Shown here piece after piece: positions 1 through 10,944 of a stretch of DNA of 64,000 nt (the first letter of the stretch is position 1; every line of letters begins with the position of its first letter). Source of the DNA: Dimargaris cristalligena (taxonomy: Eukaryota > Kickxellomycota > Dimargaritomycetes > Dimargaritales > Dimargaritaceae); the NCBI GenBank assembly GCA_027576995.1, contig JANBQC010000021.1, positions 45,378-109,377 of the forward strand. Direction: 5' to 3'. A model generated the notes under the pieces. That model made no database searches, was not told the origin of the DNA, and worked only from the letters and a program-made list of their open reading frames with translations. The position numbers and the translations under genes were made by a program.

Positions 1-712
1 GGGGTTTACCTCCGCGCAGCTGCGTTAATGCCGTCGGTGAAAATGACATCAGGGGGAATTGATGTCGCTGGGTCGCGGGGACGACGTAGGGGGGTTGGGG
101 GCTTTGGGAGAGGGAGGAGGGAGTATATGATGTAGCCAAGCCCAAAGGTAACTTCTACTCGGCGACGTTCTAGGCCCTATGTGATTTGTCGAATAGAAAC
201 AATCTGACAGGGAACGAAGGGAGGGGGAGTAGTCGGACTTAACCACGTCGAAACCCGGCGGTTATTTAACATCCCGAAGGGGGTTCACAGCGACGACGAC
301 AGATAATGGTCGGACTTTTTGCCGACCTCCTTCTCTGACGATCCTCGCCACGGTGGCCACTGCCATGGTTTGGGGGTACTGTGATTGTAAGTGTCATGTT
401 TAGTACGCTAGTTTCAACTTATCTGGTACAGTTGACGTTCCCCTCGTCCACCATTCAAAAAAAGCCTGGGGCGAGCCCCTTACGCGCTACTCACTTTACC
501 ACTCCCCCGCCTCTACCCCTACCCCCCACCGCTATTTCGTAGTAACCCAACCTAACTTGCCTTTCTCTCTATCCCTCACTATATACTACACCCACTCACT
601 TTGCTCCAGCCAGTCCGCATTTCTTGACTTCTAAACTTGATAGAGTTGTTACTCTAACCCTTTATTTTACTCTACATTCCCGTCTTTGGCGTTGCTTACT
701 TCTCGTTTTACA

Positions 713-730
713 ATATATATATATATATAT
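713..730. repeat. (AT)9 microsatellite
   Basis: Nine uninterrupted AT units in intergenic DNA. Confidence 0.9.
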
Positions 731-1123
731 ACCGCCCTTATCTACTTGGTCCATTCACCCCATTGTTCACCTGCGGCCGAACAGAGTGCCCTACTACCCC
801 TCCACCTTAATAGCCAGTTATACAATAGACACTTAGCTGTTGGAACCCGCCCCCTCGGCTCGCTCCCACCGTAACCAAGTCAGGCAGATAGGTAAGTGTA
901 TAGTGGACGAGATAAATTCTCTCTTCCTGGACACCATCGATACCTTTGGTTGGTCGGCCGCGATTCATTCAGACACCGCTTCCATGGTTCGTTGGCGGAA
1001 TGTATGCGTGATATAAGTGGTACCTTGCTGTTCAGACTTGCCTCCCTTGGCGAATAAGCGGGTTGGAAACTGCTCAACAGGCGGCGTGTGAAGAGCGGGG
1101 TTAGCCAATAGAGGTAACGAGCA

Positions 1124-1145
1124 AGAGAGAGAGTGTGTGTGTGTG
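1124..1145. repeat. GA then GT dinucleotide tract
   Basis: A short (GA)n run passes directly into a (GT)n run in intergenic DNA. Confidence 0.85.
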
Positions 1146-1300
1146 AGAGATAGACAGGACGTGAGCGAGCCAGCGAATTGTGGACCCGTCGTCGCTCTTC
1201 TGTGCCTGCGTTTGTTCGTACTGGCCGTACTCATTGTATGCACGCAACTTCCCCCTCCCTTTCTGGCGTGTCTAAAGGGAAAAGTTGTAGTAGTAATGGC

Positions 1301-1324
1301 GGTGGTGGTGGTGGTGGTGGTGGT
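1301..1324. repeat. (GGT)8 microsatellite
   Basis: Eight GGT units. They create artificial poly-Gly, poly-Val or poly-His frames that should not be called as genes. Confidence 0.9.
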
Positions 1325-2400
1325 GTGACACGCGGGCTATATGCTCTTGTTTTGCTCCTTTTCGCTGGGGCTCTTCCAAATAAAGCGGGATATTACGTCG
1401 GGCTTCGTTTTCAATAGATCTCGTTTGTGGCCTGGCTTGATAGTGGGAAATGACTAGACCCAAGGTGCGCTTATCAGGTCGCACACACACATATACACTC
1501 CCAAATCTATGTATATCTCGTCGGCCTGCGCACGTTATAGTATGCGAAGGTAGTGGTGGTGGTTAATTAAACGAACATGGATAATTAATACACCCCACGA
1601 GGGGAGGGGCCCCGGCCGTCTTCAGTAGAACGACTTAATTGGCACCGTTCGATGCCTGAAAGACTTGGTTTACACATAACGAAGTCTGGCTGGCGGCCAC
1701 ACACTTCCGGACCTCGTTTCCCCTGACCCTGTCTTGAATGGGATTGTAGAGTGGTGCTGTATGCACTGAAATGGCGGAGGTTGTCCAGGGTCCCTTACCC
1801 TCTCTCTCTCCTCTCTCTCTGTTAAATAATAGCCGACAAACCTGTCTTTTGTTTTGTTTAATCTATTCTACTTCGTACTAACTTAGTTTTGCGCCCTTTG
1901 TTCGTCTGCCTCATTCCTTCCGCACTTCCCGTCTTCGCCAGCCGATCAGCTTAGTTACCGCCTGCGCTGTCACCGTTTTATTACGACCCGTTCTCACCTG
2001 CCACGCTGAGCGAGCTTCGACACTTCGTCCGTTTCTCTACCGCTGCCTTTCTTCCTTTAGCAGTGCCTTGGACGCATAGACTCTGTCTCACCTAAAAATT
2101 GGGCGGTAGACCTCCTTTTTTGAAAGACCACCTACTTTTACAGTATATTGTTCAGTTTAAACCACGCTCACCCTGGAGTAGTGTATCTGTGCATATACAC
2201 GCCTGTGTCGATGGACTATCGCTATTTCCTTTCCTCTGTACACTAGTCTAGTTCCGCTCTCTCTTTTACTCCTTATCTTGGCCTTGTTGTCTATTGTCTC
2301 CTCTCCTTTTCTTTTCTCTTCTCTTTGCTACTTACTGGGCTACCTAGCGTAAGCAGCTGTTGGCCTACTACTTCTCTCTTTATTCTGCAGCGTGCTGAAG

Positions 2401-2424
2401 CCCCCCCCTCTCTCTCTCTCTCTC
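2401..2424. repeat. C run followed by (CT)n tract
   Basis: Pyrimidine-only tract within the CT-rich region before the casein kinase gene. It may be part of its promoter or leader. Confidence 0.8.
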
Positions 2425-2860
2425 CTTCCCCGCATTCTTAACTGCCCACTGACTGATCTTCCCCCGTCCACCTTCACCTTGTGGTTCTTTCAACCCTCGT
2501 TTACCTGGGCTTCCTGAGAGCTGTGTGCTAAACCTAACCCTTACACTTTGGCCAGCCACCGCCATCCAGCAAAGTGCTGTTGTTCATCCAGGCCTTCTTT
2601 TCTTCTTCACTCACTCTATTATTAACTCTTATATTCCCCTTCCCCTCTTTTTCCCCTACTGTCACCCTCCCTCTCCCTCTCTCTTTTTCTTCTATACCCC
2701 CCTCCATTCACTTGGTTTCAACCCTCTTCAGGCTGCCTTATTTTGTCATCTTTCCTTCACCCCCTTACGCTCTGCTCCCTCCTCTCCACTCCACTTCACT
2801 ACGTCTACTCGGACCCGATAAGCGTCACCCGAACTCTCGGTTCGCTGTCCGTCTAGTTAT

Positions 2861-4908
2861 ATGCAGCAGCAAGTCGTAAAATTCAACGCCTACCAGCCCT
2901 CTCGTCAATCCGCCAGCAACGGCCGAATGCAGTACTCATCACCCAACGTCGTGGGCGTCCACTACCAGGTCGGAAAACGAATCGGCGAGGGTAGCTTTGG
3001 CATCATTTACGAAGGTACGTGTCGTTTCACCTAGACCTGTCACACACTGTTTCTCCACTTGGCCCTAGTCCTCTGTTTTGTCGCGTCGCCCGTGTCTAAC
3101 GCCATTTTATACTATATATATTTCTCTGTAATCCTTACTATTCCCCAGGCATCAATCTACTTAACAATCAGCCCGTGGCCATTAAATTCGTAAGTTTAGT
3201 TTCCTCGCCTTACGAGGCCCCGTCGTTGAACACCCCTGTTTTTTTTTAACAAAAAATCTTTCTCACTGCGACCTCGTTGCCCAATTTCACATGTCCGAAC
3301 ACCACCACGTCAACCAGCTTAACACCATAAACCATACGTCAACACACTCCTTCCTACTGTTGGATTGTTATTTCGCCATTATCCTGAAAGGCTTGGCTAC
3401 CTGACCCACCTTGCTACGAACCAATCCCCTAATGCACACCTTATTGTCCAATCATTGGTATGTTCCATCTGACTGGTCGCCATCGTATCTGTAGGAACCC
3501 CGCAAAAGCGATGCACCCCAACTTCGGGATGAATACCGCACTTACAAGATTCTGACGGGGCTTGTGGGTATTCCCACGGTGTATTACTTCGGTCAAGAGG
3601 GCCTGCATAACATATTGTGCATGGACTTACTCGGCAAAAGCTTAGAGGATATGTTCGACTTTTGTGACCGCAAATTCTCAGTCAAGACCGTTTGTATGCT
3701 TGCGAAGAGTATGGTGAGTGATTTTTGGTCCAGCTTTTTTATTCTTTACAAGTCCGCCTCCGATGTGTCCGAGTACATTGATCTACTCTTCTGTTCTCTG
3801 CATAGTTGTTCGAATTACCGACCTGCCTCGGGAGAGTATATTATTGGCACTCTTGGTGTCAATCCGCCACTCACTCACTCAATCCCATACATAACCGCCA
3901 GTTGAGATCAACTAATGTCCCCCCTCTATCACTCCTCTAACTATGTCCTACTTGTATCGGTGATAAATCAAATCCATGCAGATTGCCCGGGTTCAAAGCG
4001 TTCACGAGCGGTATCTAATCTATCGTGATATCAAGCCCGATAATTTCCTCGTTGGCCGCCCCTATACCAAGAATGCTAATCTAATTCATTTAATCGATTT
4101 TGGAATGGCCAAGTACTATTGGGATGTTAAGAAGCAGCAACACATTCCCTACCGTGAGCGGAAAAGTCTTAGTGGTACCGCCCGGTACATGAGCATCAAC
4201 ACCCATCTTGGGCGGGAACAGTCCCGGCGCGACGACCTCGAGGCGCTGGGCCATGTGTTTATGTACTTTTTACGCGGCCAGCTCCCATGGCAGGGACTGA
4301 AGGCAGCCACTAATAAGCAAAAATACGAACGCATCGGTGAAAAGAAACACCAGACCCCCATTAAGGAGCTATGTCAGGGCTTCCCCGAAGAATTCGCTAT
4401 TTATCTCAACTACGCCCGCAAGTTAGGGTTTGAGGAAACCCCCGACTACGAGTATCTGATGGGCCTCTTTAATACTGCCCTCGAGAATACCGGCGAGGAG
4501 GACGATGGCATCTACGACTGGATCGTAAAGGCCTCGAACCGCAGTAGCACCCGCACCAACAGTACCAGCCATCGGACCGCCGGGGGCTACCAAACCCCGC
4601 GGGCTTCGGCTCAGATGGCCAATGCGTCTCCAGCCGGCCAGACCGCAGTGAATGGCGTGACACCGACTGCGGCGGGCGCCCATACCCAGGCCACTCTGGT
4701 TGCCCCCAATACTAAAGGCCACGATTTGCCCACGACGGCCCATGCCGATGCGGAGGCCGGCTATGTATCCAGGGTTATCCCGCCAGAGGGTACGGATGCC
4801 AACGTTTCTAACCAGGCGTCACAAAACAACTACCACCACCCCTCTAGCAAGAAGGGTTTCTTTTCGCGTCTCTCTGATCTTCTTACTTGCCGGTCCTGCT
4901 GCAGTTAA
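2861..4908 (+). CDS. Casein kinase I, plasma-membrane (Yck1/Yck2) type
   Basis: Serine/threonine kinase of the CK1 family, 446 aa when spliced. Exons are 2861-3014, 3149-3189, 3495-3713 and 3982-4908; every junction is GT-AG and stays in frame. The glycine loop IGEGSFG is near residues 41-47, the ATP lysine is K64 in VAIKF, the catalytic loop is YRDIKPDNF (D154) and the metal-binding motif is DFG at 177-179. The tail after about residue 330 is Ser/Thr/Ala-rich and disordered. The protein ends in CRSCCS; family knowledge says C-terminal cysteines in Yck1/2 kinases are palmitoylated and hold the enzyme at the plasma membrane, where it acts in nutrient signalling, endocytosis and morphogenesis. 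A membrane location is therefore inferred. The start is the first ATG that leads into the conserved domain. The exact orthologue within CK1 is not certain. Confidence 0.93.
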
Positions 4909-6188
4909 CCGGGCTGGTGCTCGTCGTTTTCCCCTGTACGATCGGTCCCGGTGCTGACGCTGACCATCTCGAATCCGCCCCATTCTGGTTATCGTTTCTC
5001 CTCCCTTCTCTATCTTATTTTAATCTTATCCTCTTTCGCTCTTTCCCCCATTGTCGGCTAACATTAATCTCTATAGTATCCCCCGGCTCAACCTAAATCT
5101 GTTCCCCTTGCGATATTCCAACGTGTTCCATCGTCGTCGCAATTATGGGTCTGTGGTTGTCTTTTTCCTAATTCTCGCCTGTCCGAGTTTCGGCTTCGTA
5201 TCTGTTTATCCATAAATAACCTCCCCAGCTTGGTTTCTGTCTAGACTTGGTATCCCACCGCCTGTTTCAGAGTCACCACTCCCTTCACCACTCTTCATCT
5301 GATTCGTTTTCGTATTCCTTTTTTAAATTTCCGCCATACCTACTTAATAGTGCACCAGCCTGATCAAATCAATCCTAATCCGCATTCTACGCCTGTGCGG
5401 TCATTGGCGCCTTGCGCCAGTGTTGATTTGGTTATTAATACTTCGTCCATTTTTTTAAAGCTCCCTTCGGTTATCATGTGTCGTACCTCAACTTTGCCTC
5501 CTTCCCCCCTCTATCTTTCGATGCTCTAAACCATTCCTCATATCACTCCCCCAAAGATCTGCCTTTTCGGTTCTTTATCATTCTCCCAAATTGGTCGCAT
5601 CCTCATTGCATTCGGTTCCGGGTCCTTTTTTATCTTGGTTTTTTATTTATCAATTACGTATGCGGTTACTATTCGATCATATTTCCCCTTTCCAGACCGA
5701 CTGCCACCCAGCCTTTTTCTATACCGCCCCATTGCGCGGCACTCACACTCCATTTATTAACTTGTGTGTTTACTCTTTTACTTTATAACTTGGCCCATTC
5801 TTTTGTCTTTAGGATTCCCGGCAATCTGCCCCTTCGTGTATTATGATGATTCCTGTTTTTTTATTACTTTTGGATCGAACCACCAATTCTCTATTTCCTC
5901 TAAAAATACATTGGTTCCCTTTTGTTTTATTTACTATTAAAGTTCTTTGGTTATTATAGGACATTGTGTATTTAGCGTTTTAGATCGTTTGTCGTGTTCT
6001 GTCGGCGTAGATTAAATCGCCCCTAAGAGCCCTTAGTTACAACGTTGTTCAACCATTTAACCAATGACCTAATCTGTCCTCCTTGTCTGCTTATACTACT
6101 AGTACTTTGGTGGACATGGTTGATTTCGTGGTTTTTGATGGTCAGTTTGGTGCCCGAATCGGGATTCATTTGGTTTTTTTGAGTTGAC
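4909..6188. other. Gene-free T-rich region downstream of casein kinase I
   Basis: Plus strand is T- and C-rich with short frames that match nothing recognisable. The first few hundred bases are probably the 3' UTR of the kinase. The right edge abuts the LTR that begins at 6189. Confidence 0.5.
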
Positions 6189-7089
6189 TGTCACCCGGGT
6201 TTACTGCTCTTAGTCCGTCAAGAGTCCCGAGGATAGACTTCTAATGGTAGGCGGGGTTTAGACTCGGTCAAACGGGCTACTAGCATCAGGTATGGGCCAC
6301 AGTGTTAACCAATAAAGGCCTAGGTGATTAGTTATGCAAGGGACGTGCAGTGGGCACACTTACGGGTCAGTATGAGGGGGTGAGTATATATAGGGTTTAT
6401 TGGAGTAAACTAGGGGGTAAGAATAAGCTGAGGAATTAAACCAGTCTTAAGGGGGCCCAGTTATATATATGTGGGGACAACTCCAGAGGGAGGTCCCAAG
6501 GGAAGACTATGGGTAACTAAGGTATATAGTGAGAATAGGCCAACTGGATGGCTACTAGGATTTGGAAGACTCTCAGGGTAACTAGAAGAGTCTTTGGATC
6601 AGCATGTTGAGTGATTAATGTAGAGAGCTGGAGTCTGGAAGGGGAAGGGTTATATTGCAGCCAGAAGAGGCCTCCCCCCCATAGGATAGAGGCTGATCTC
6701 CCCCACAGCAACTCCTCCCTGAGGGAGGAAGACCCACAGGACTATGGCAGAGATAGGCCAACCCCCCCAATGGCACAAAAGTAGTACCTCATCCAGGAGG
6801 AATAAAATATACCAACCCGAGTAGCCAGCTATTGTTTCTTGTCTTGGAAATAAATACTTACTTTATATTTCAACATGTTTAAATCATTATTTATTTACCT
6901 GCCCCACTTGGCATCCTTTAACTATTTCACCTATAGTTCCTGGCCCTACTTGGCCCACTCGGTTACAATATGATATAGGGTAATCCCATAGTACCAGGGA
7001 TGACCATGGGAAGGTTAATATGGTGCTATAAGGCCTAATAAGGGTGGACAGTATGGTGTTTAGATTAAGGTAGATTAGAAGGGCCAATA
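6189..7089 (-). mobile_element. Solo LTR, family 1 copy A, interrupted by a nested insertion
   Basis: The reverse complement of this stretch aligns along its length with 57304-57842 and 63426-63925. Shared blocks include CTTCTAATCTA near the 5' end, GGCCTTATAG, GGTACTATGGG, GCTGATCCAA, GGAGTTG near TATATATAACT, CCAATAAA followed by a TATA-like run, and ATACCTGAT. Read on the minus strand it starts TATTGG (copy C: TGTTGG) and ends GACA. The flanks are TTGAC (6184-6188) and TTAAC (7090-7094), a 4/5 match suggesting a decayed 5-bp target duplication. After removing the 312-bp insert and its 4-bp duplication the length is about 585 bp. No internal retroelement genes flank it, so it reads as a solo LTR. 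Confidence 0.75.
6656..6967. mobile_element. 312-bp TG...CA element nested in the solo LTR
   Basis: This segment is absent from the equivalent place in LTR copy B. It starts TGCAGCC and ends GGTTACA, so the ends form a weak inverted repeat (TGCAGCC versus TGTAACC). It is flanked on both sides by ATAT (6652-6655 and 6968-6971). Removing it and one ATAT restores GTTATATGAT, which is what copy B has. It contains no protein-coding frame of note. TG...CA ends with a short target duplication suggest another solo LTR; the family is unknown and orientation is not determined. Confidence 0.7.
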
Positions 7090-8575
7090 TTAACCAGGGT
7101 TATGTTGTATTAATCATTGTTATTAGTCATCTGGGATGAGCAAAATATGTGAGGTCCAGTGTGGCACCAAGTAATTTATGCCAATAACCCTAATCTACCT
7201 ATGTGTTTCTTTGCATGCCTGTAGTAATACAACTACAAAAATAATGGTTTATAGAACTATGATAGCACTCCAGCAGACATTTGTTAGGTTGGGAGACTGT
7301 GGTGCAAATATTTGTCAACTCACTGTATTAACCATAATGGGGCCCACACAGGAATATACCATCCAGATAAATGTATGCATCAATGGAAGTCCCAATAAAC
7401 GGGCTGCCTTGGACCAGGTTGGATGGGGTATGAAAGCATTGCCTATGGGTGCCTTGTGAAGGCAATACAGGACAGAGTGTCTTTTTAAAAAAGTATGTAT
7501 GGCTGGGGATGGGAGGGAATTGCTTGGCAGTGGACAGTTGATGGTCTAGTGGGTGTGTAGATGCCATGGCCAGCAGTGTGCATTGGGGGTTTGATTGTTC
7601 TAATGCATAATGCTTACACTCCCCTCCCTTTTTCCCATTTGCTTGTTTCATGGAGAACAGAGTATTGGGGTCCAGCTGAACTTGAGCTATGGGTATGACA
7701 TATTACAGGCATTTTTACTTGGGTCACCTATGTTGGGGGGAGGCACGGTTAAAGAGTGGTCAGGTGGGCTTGCTATCCAAAGCCGTGGTTCAAGCTTTTG
7801 TTTTTTATTAGATGAGATCCCACTGTATTGGGTTCGGTGGACGCCCCCTGGTGCAGTAGATAGAGCAGGTGGAGATGTATCTATTCAATTAAATTAGCTT
7901 TTTTATTGCATTGGCCCGGTGTGCTTACTTTCTCACATAGTCGTCATCTACTTGCCTTTTTCACCCTTTGGTTCTTCCACACACCTATCCCTCCCCCGAT
8001 ATGCAAGCCCAATTGCCTGACTATGAAGTAATACTAACTGGTCAGCGATAACCACCTTATACATCAGCTCCACCATCCTGCTAGTTTCCTACTGCGTGAT
8101 TAGCTTCTACCGCTAAGACTATTTTCTTCCCCTAGCCCTATGTGTTCAGCATGGTTAAAGTTGCTGATACTGCCTCAATGGGCGAGAGCGGAGGGGGTTG
8201 AGTGAATCAACAGTGTAGTGCGTCGGTATCATAGTGGTTTGCGATCTCTGCCATAGCCAATTACCTTTTTTCCAACTTCTACTGACCCAACCCACTCATC
8301 GGGGGCGTATTCCCAGGTAGAGCTAATCAGATTAATGGATACGACAATAAGAAAACCACAAAACCACCTTTGCCGGGCTTCTTTGGGTCTGAGTTGGTCC
8401 AGAGAAATGAAGAAAGCAGTTTGGTGATCAATGGGAGAGTGGTCTCCGGGGCCAGTAGACGAGAGGCGGCCCAATTAAGCTTCCAAGCAGTCACTGCAAG
8501 GGATGCGCAGGAAGTTGGCATGTAAGCCGTAGTTTGACGGGGACTGGGGAAGGATTGATTAGGATGTCGAAATAA
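7090..8575. other. Gene-free region between LTR and orphan ORF
   Basis: No frame in this stretch is recognisable as a protein. A tRNA-like block near 7752-7800 (A-box-like TGGTCAGGTGG, B-box-like GGTTCAAGC, then a T run) does not fold as a tRNA and is not called. Confidence 0.45.
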
Positions 8576-8584
8576 TATAAATAG
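8576..8584 (+). promoter_or_regulatory. TATA box of the 8.8-kb orphan gene
   Basis: TATAAATAG lies 251 bp before the ATG at 8827 and matches the TATAWAWR consensus. A short upstream frame (8697-8735) starting ATGTTCATC would be translated first on any transcript from here. Function is inferred from sequence only. Confidence 0.5.
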
Positions 8585-8826
8585 AAGGGGAGTCTGGTTA
8601 AGGCTGGTCTCCCTATCTTTCGCCGCTTTAGTTCACTTTGATCTGCCAACAATTCGGACCTTCAACCATCTAACCCATCCCTTACTTAACTGCCCATGTT
8701 CATCGCAATGGAACCCTCACCATTACACTATTAATAACTCTTTGGACTTTGTCCATCCTCAGCACCTACCTTTGGGCCTGCCCTCGTATTACCTCCGGGG
8801 ATTCTACCCCCATTTTCTCGGGCAGC

Positions 8827-9276
8827 ATGTCCCTGCTCAACGTCGACCAGCCTCCGACCAACGAATTCAGCGCCGAAAAGCCCCCGACCAACGGATCAAT
8901 GGATCATCCCTCACCCACCTGCGATGTCGGTAGTGGCTGCCTCGTGGACCTCCATGACCTTGCTGAGACTGTTCACCCCGTTGCCTTCATTCGCCGTAGC
9001 ATTGAGATTCGCCCGATACAAATCAAACTTGAGCAGACCAAGACCGAGCTCGAGAAATATCGCCGTGCGTTCCACAAGCGTAAACAAGAGGTGGAACATC
9101 AATGCACGGAGATTCAGAACTGTTATGCGATGATTCAAAACTATCACACGGTGATCCAAGACCTTCGTTCTGAAGTGGGGCACCAGCACATGGAGTATGC
9201 GTACATCTTAGCCTATAGGGCTAATGACGGCGCTGCCATTCCCGATTATTCCGGGCCGTACAACACCGTAAGTTAA
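8827..9276 (+). CDS. Hypothetical coiled-coil protein
   Basis: A 149-aa frame that I do not recognise. The first in-frame ATG is 8827; the frame stays open upstream to 8749 but only with TTG. The N-terminal third is Pro/Ser/Asn-rich, with PPTNEF and PPTNGS as a small internal repeat. Residues about 55-125 are charged and heptad-like (IKLEQTKTELEKYRRAF, KRKQEVEHQCTEIQN) and should form a coiled coil. The last codons run through a perfect splice donor (GTAAGT at 9268, phase 0), so the stop at 9274 may lie in an intron and the gene may continue downstream; an acceptor near 9914 opens a phase-0 frame, but no homology supports it. Codon use is GC-rich like the real genes nearby. A genuine but possibly partial gene is the best reading. 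Confidence 0.5.
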   Translation: MSLLNVDQPPTNEFSAEKPPTNGSMDHPSPTCDVGSGCLVDLHDLAETVHPVAFIRRSIEIRPIQIKLEQTKTELEKYRRAFHKRKQEVEHQCTEIQNCYAMIQNYHTVIQDLRSEVGHQHMEYAYILAYRANDGAAIPDYSGPYNTVS

Positions 9277-10944
9277 CAAGTATAGTTGATTGGATGCAAT
9301 AATAATATTGTTATGAAGCTGAGGGCCGAGTGAATTAATTCCCACATAGAACTGAACTATACGTGGCGCACTATACCATCCAAATCGGCCCCCACACTCT
9401 CCTCATTCGTCTAATCCAACCTAGTCATCTGATCATTACTATGCCTAACCATTACGTAATCTGACCATCTATGTCATTGCTAACATTTAATTTATGATCC
9501 ATACACACCATTTGCATAACCCACATCTGGTTATGGCTGGCGGCACTGCTCTTATATTGGATTCCGCCTCCATTATCGCATAATTTAGGTTTAAGTTTTA
9601 GGCATGTATATCTGACCAATTGGCTCAATTAGAGTGGCCAATCTGCCTTACTCTCCAACTTTTATCAAACCATCCCCTATACCCGGATGGGTGCTTTAGC
9701 ACGGTAATTATCTGGTTAATGGATACACTAAATTAGTACTAATATTAATAATGGCTGGCTTCAAATGTATCAATACATCTATCCTGTAAGTATGGTAGGC
9801 TACGTCACATCTGTACAACACCGGGGTTCCTAACCAGCCCAGTCACTAATCACACTATTATACCCATTGGTGGCTTCTATGCCAACTATTACAATAATTA
9901 TCCCTCACTCTAGGTCCTAAAATGGCGCTTCCTTCCGCGGCCATTCCCCAGTTCGCTCAATACCACTGTCTCCGTTACTTTGCCCCCCGTTCTCTCTATT
10001 TTTTTTCTTTCGTGGGGGCTCCTATCCTCTAGCATCCCTACCCTTGACCCTGGGTGATATTTTTCGTCTTTCGATTTAGTCTTCTTAGTTTATAGGGTCA
10101 CTATTCAATATAATAAATATAGCGATATTCCCTTTTCTGAGTTCGTTTATATAAAAGTGGCACCGAGTGGTCCAATACCTGGAGAATGTCTCATTTAGTA
10201 ATGATTTCTAAGGCCCTGGTATTCGGCTGGCCATCACATAGTCATTCTCCTAGAATTTAAAATGTATTTAGTCAATACGAGGAAACCCAGTTTATTTCTT
10301 TCTTCATACTACCTGTATGTAATAGGAGCTTTTTAAGGTACGCTATGTTGCAAAATACACCATGGGGATGCTTGGGATAGTCGCTTCTCATACCATCAAA
10401 TCACTTGGTCCGCGCCAATAAATCACTCGACAATAAACCAAAATTAGTTAAGTGTTTTCCAATTGTCCGATTACTAATATGTTTGGTAGTAAGATAAAGA
10501 TAAGGCCTGGACAAGAACAACACATGTACGATGCCAGGAGGGTGGTGCTGTTAACAAGATACATTGACGATGCCAACGTGTGGAATGATAGGGGCACAAA
10601 TAAGTTATCCGAAAACTCTCAAATTACTGTAGTAAGGGTATTGGACTATAGAAATAGGGGAGTCCCTGTAGAATTAGTTACTGTATGACAAGAATGAAGG
10701 GCACACCGCTCACACATTTATTTGGGTCGACTATTCGAATTCCGCCCCCCCTAAAACTACTATAAAGTACTCCATCCATTTCTCTAACAAAACGGAAAAA
10801 TAATTACTAATATCCATTGTATTAGGATAGAAAACCGGCCACTAAAATGAAGCAGCAAATCAGATTTTTTGAACGTATAGAATAACGAATAAAGAAATAG
10901 TAATAATAAAGGGTGGGAAATAGGAGCTAAAGAGCAAATCACGT
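9277..10944. other. AT-rich stretch without a convincing gene
   Basis: Mostly AT-rich DNA. A 78-aa open frame at 10452-10688 (+) resembles nothing recognised. A CT-rich patch lies at 9914-10060. If the 8827 gene is spliced, its last exon could be here. The right end is probably the 3' UTR of the minus-strand nucleoporin gene. Confidence 0.45.

Larger units (their letters stand above)
1..2860. other. Gene-free CT-rich region upstream of casein kinase I
   Basis: No open frame here resembles a known protein. The plus strand becomes strongly pyrimidine-rich from about 1800 to 2860, as expected of a fungal promoter and 5' leader. Several microsatellites are listed separately. Short frames in this stretch are low-complexity products of the repeats. 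Confidence 0.6.

Noticed and set aside
1178..1490. Poly-Gly, poly-Val and poly-His frames near 1.3 kb
   Set aside because: Products of the GGT microsatellite with no conserved context.
7745..7806. Possible tRNA or tRNA-derived SINE head with B-box-like GGTTCAAGC and a T run
   Set aside because: No T-stem pairing around the loop and no acceptor stem; A-box match is weak.
10452..10688. 78-aa plus-strand frame as a gene
   Set aside because: AT-rich composition, no recognised motif, no promoter or splice support.
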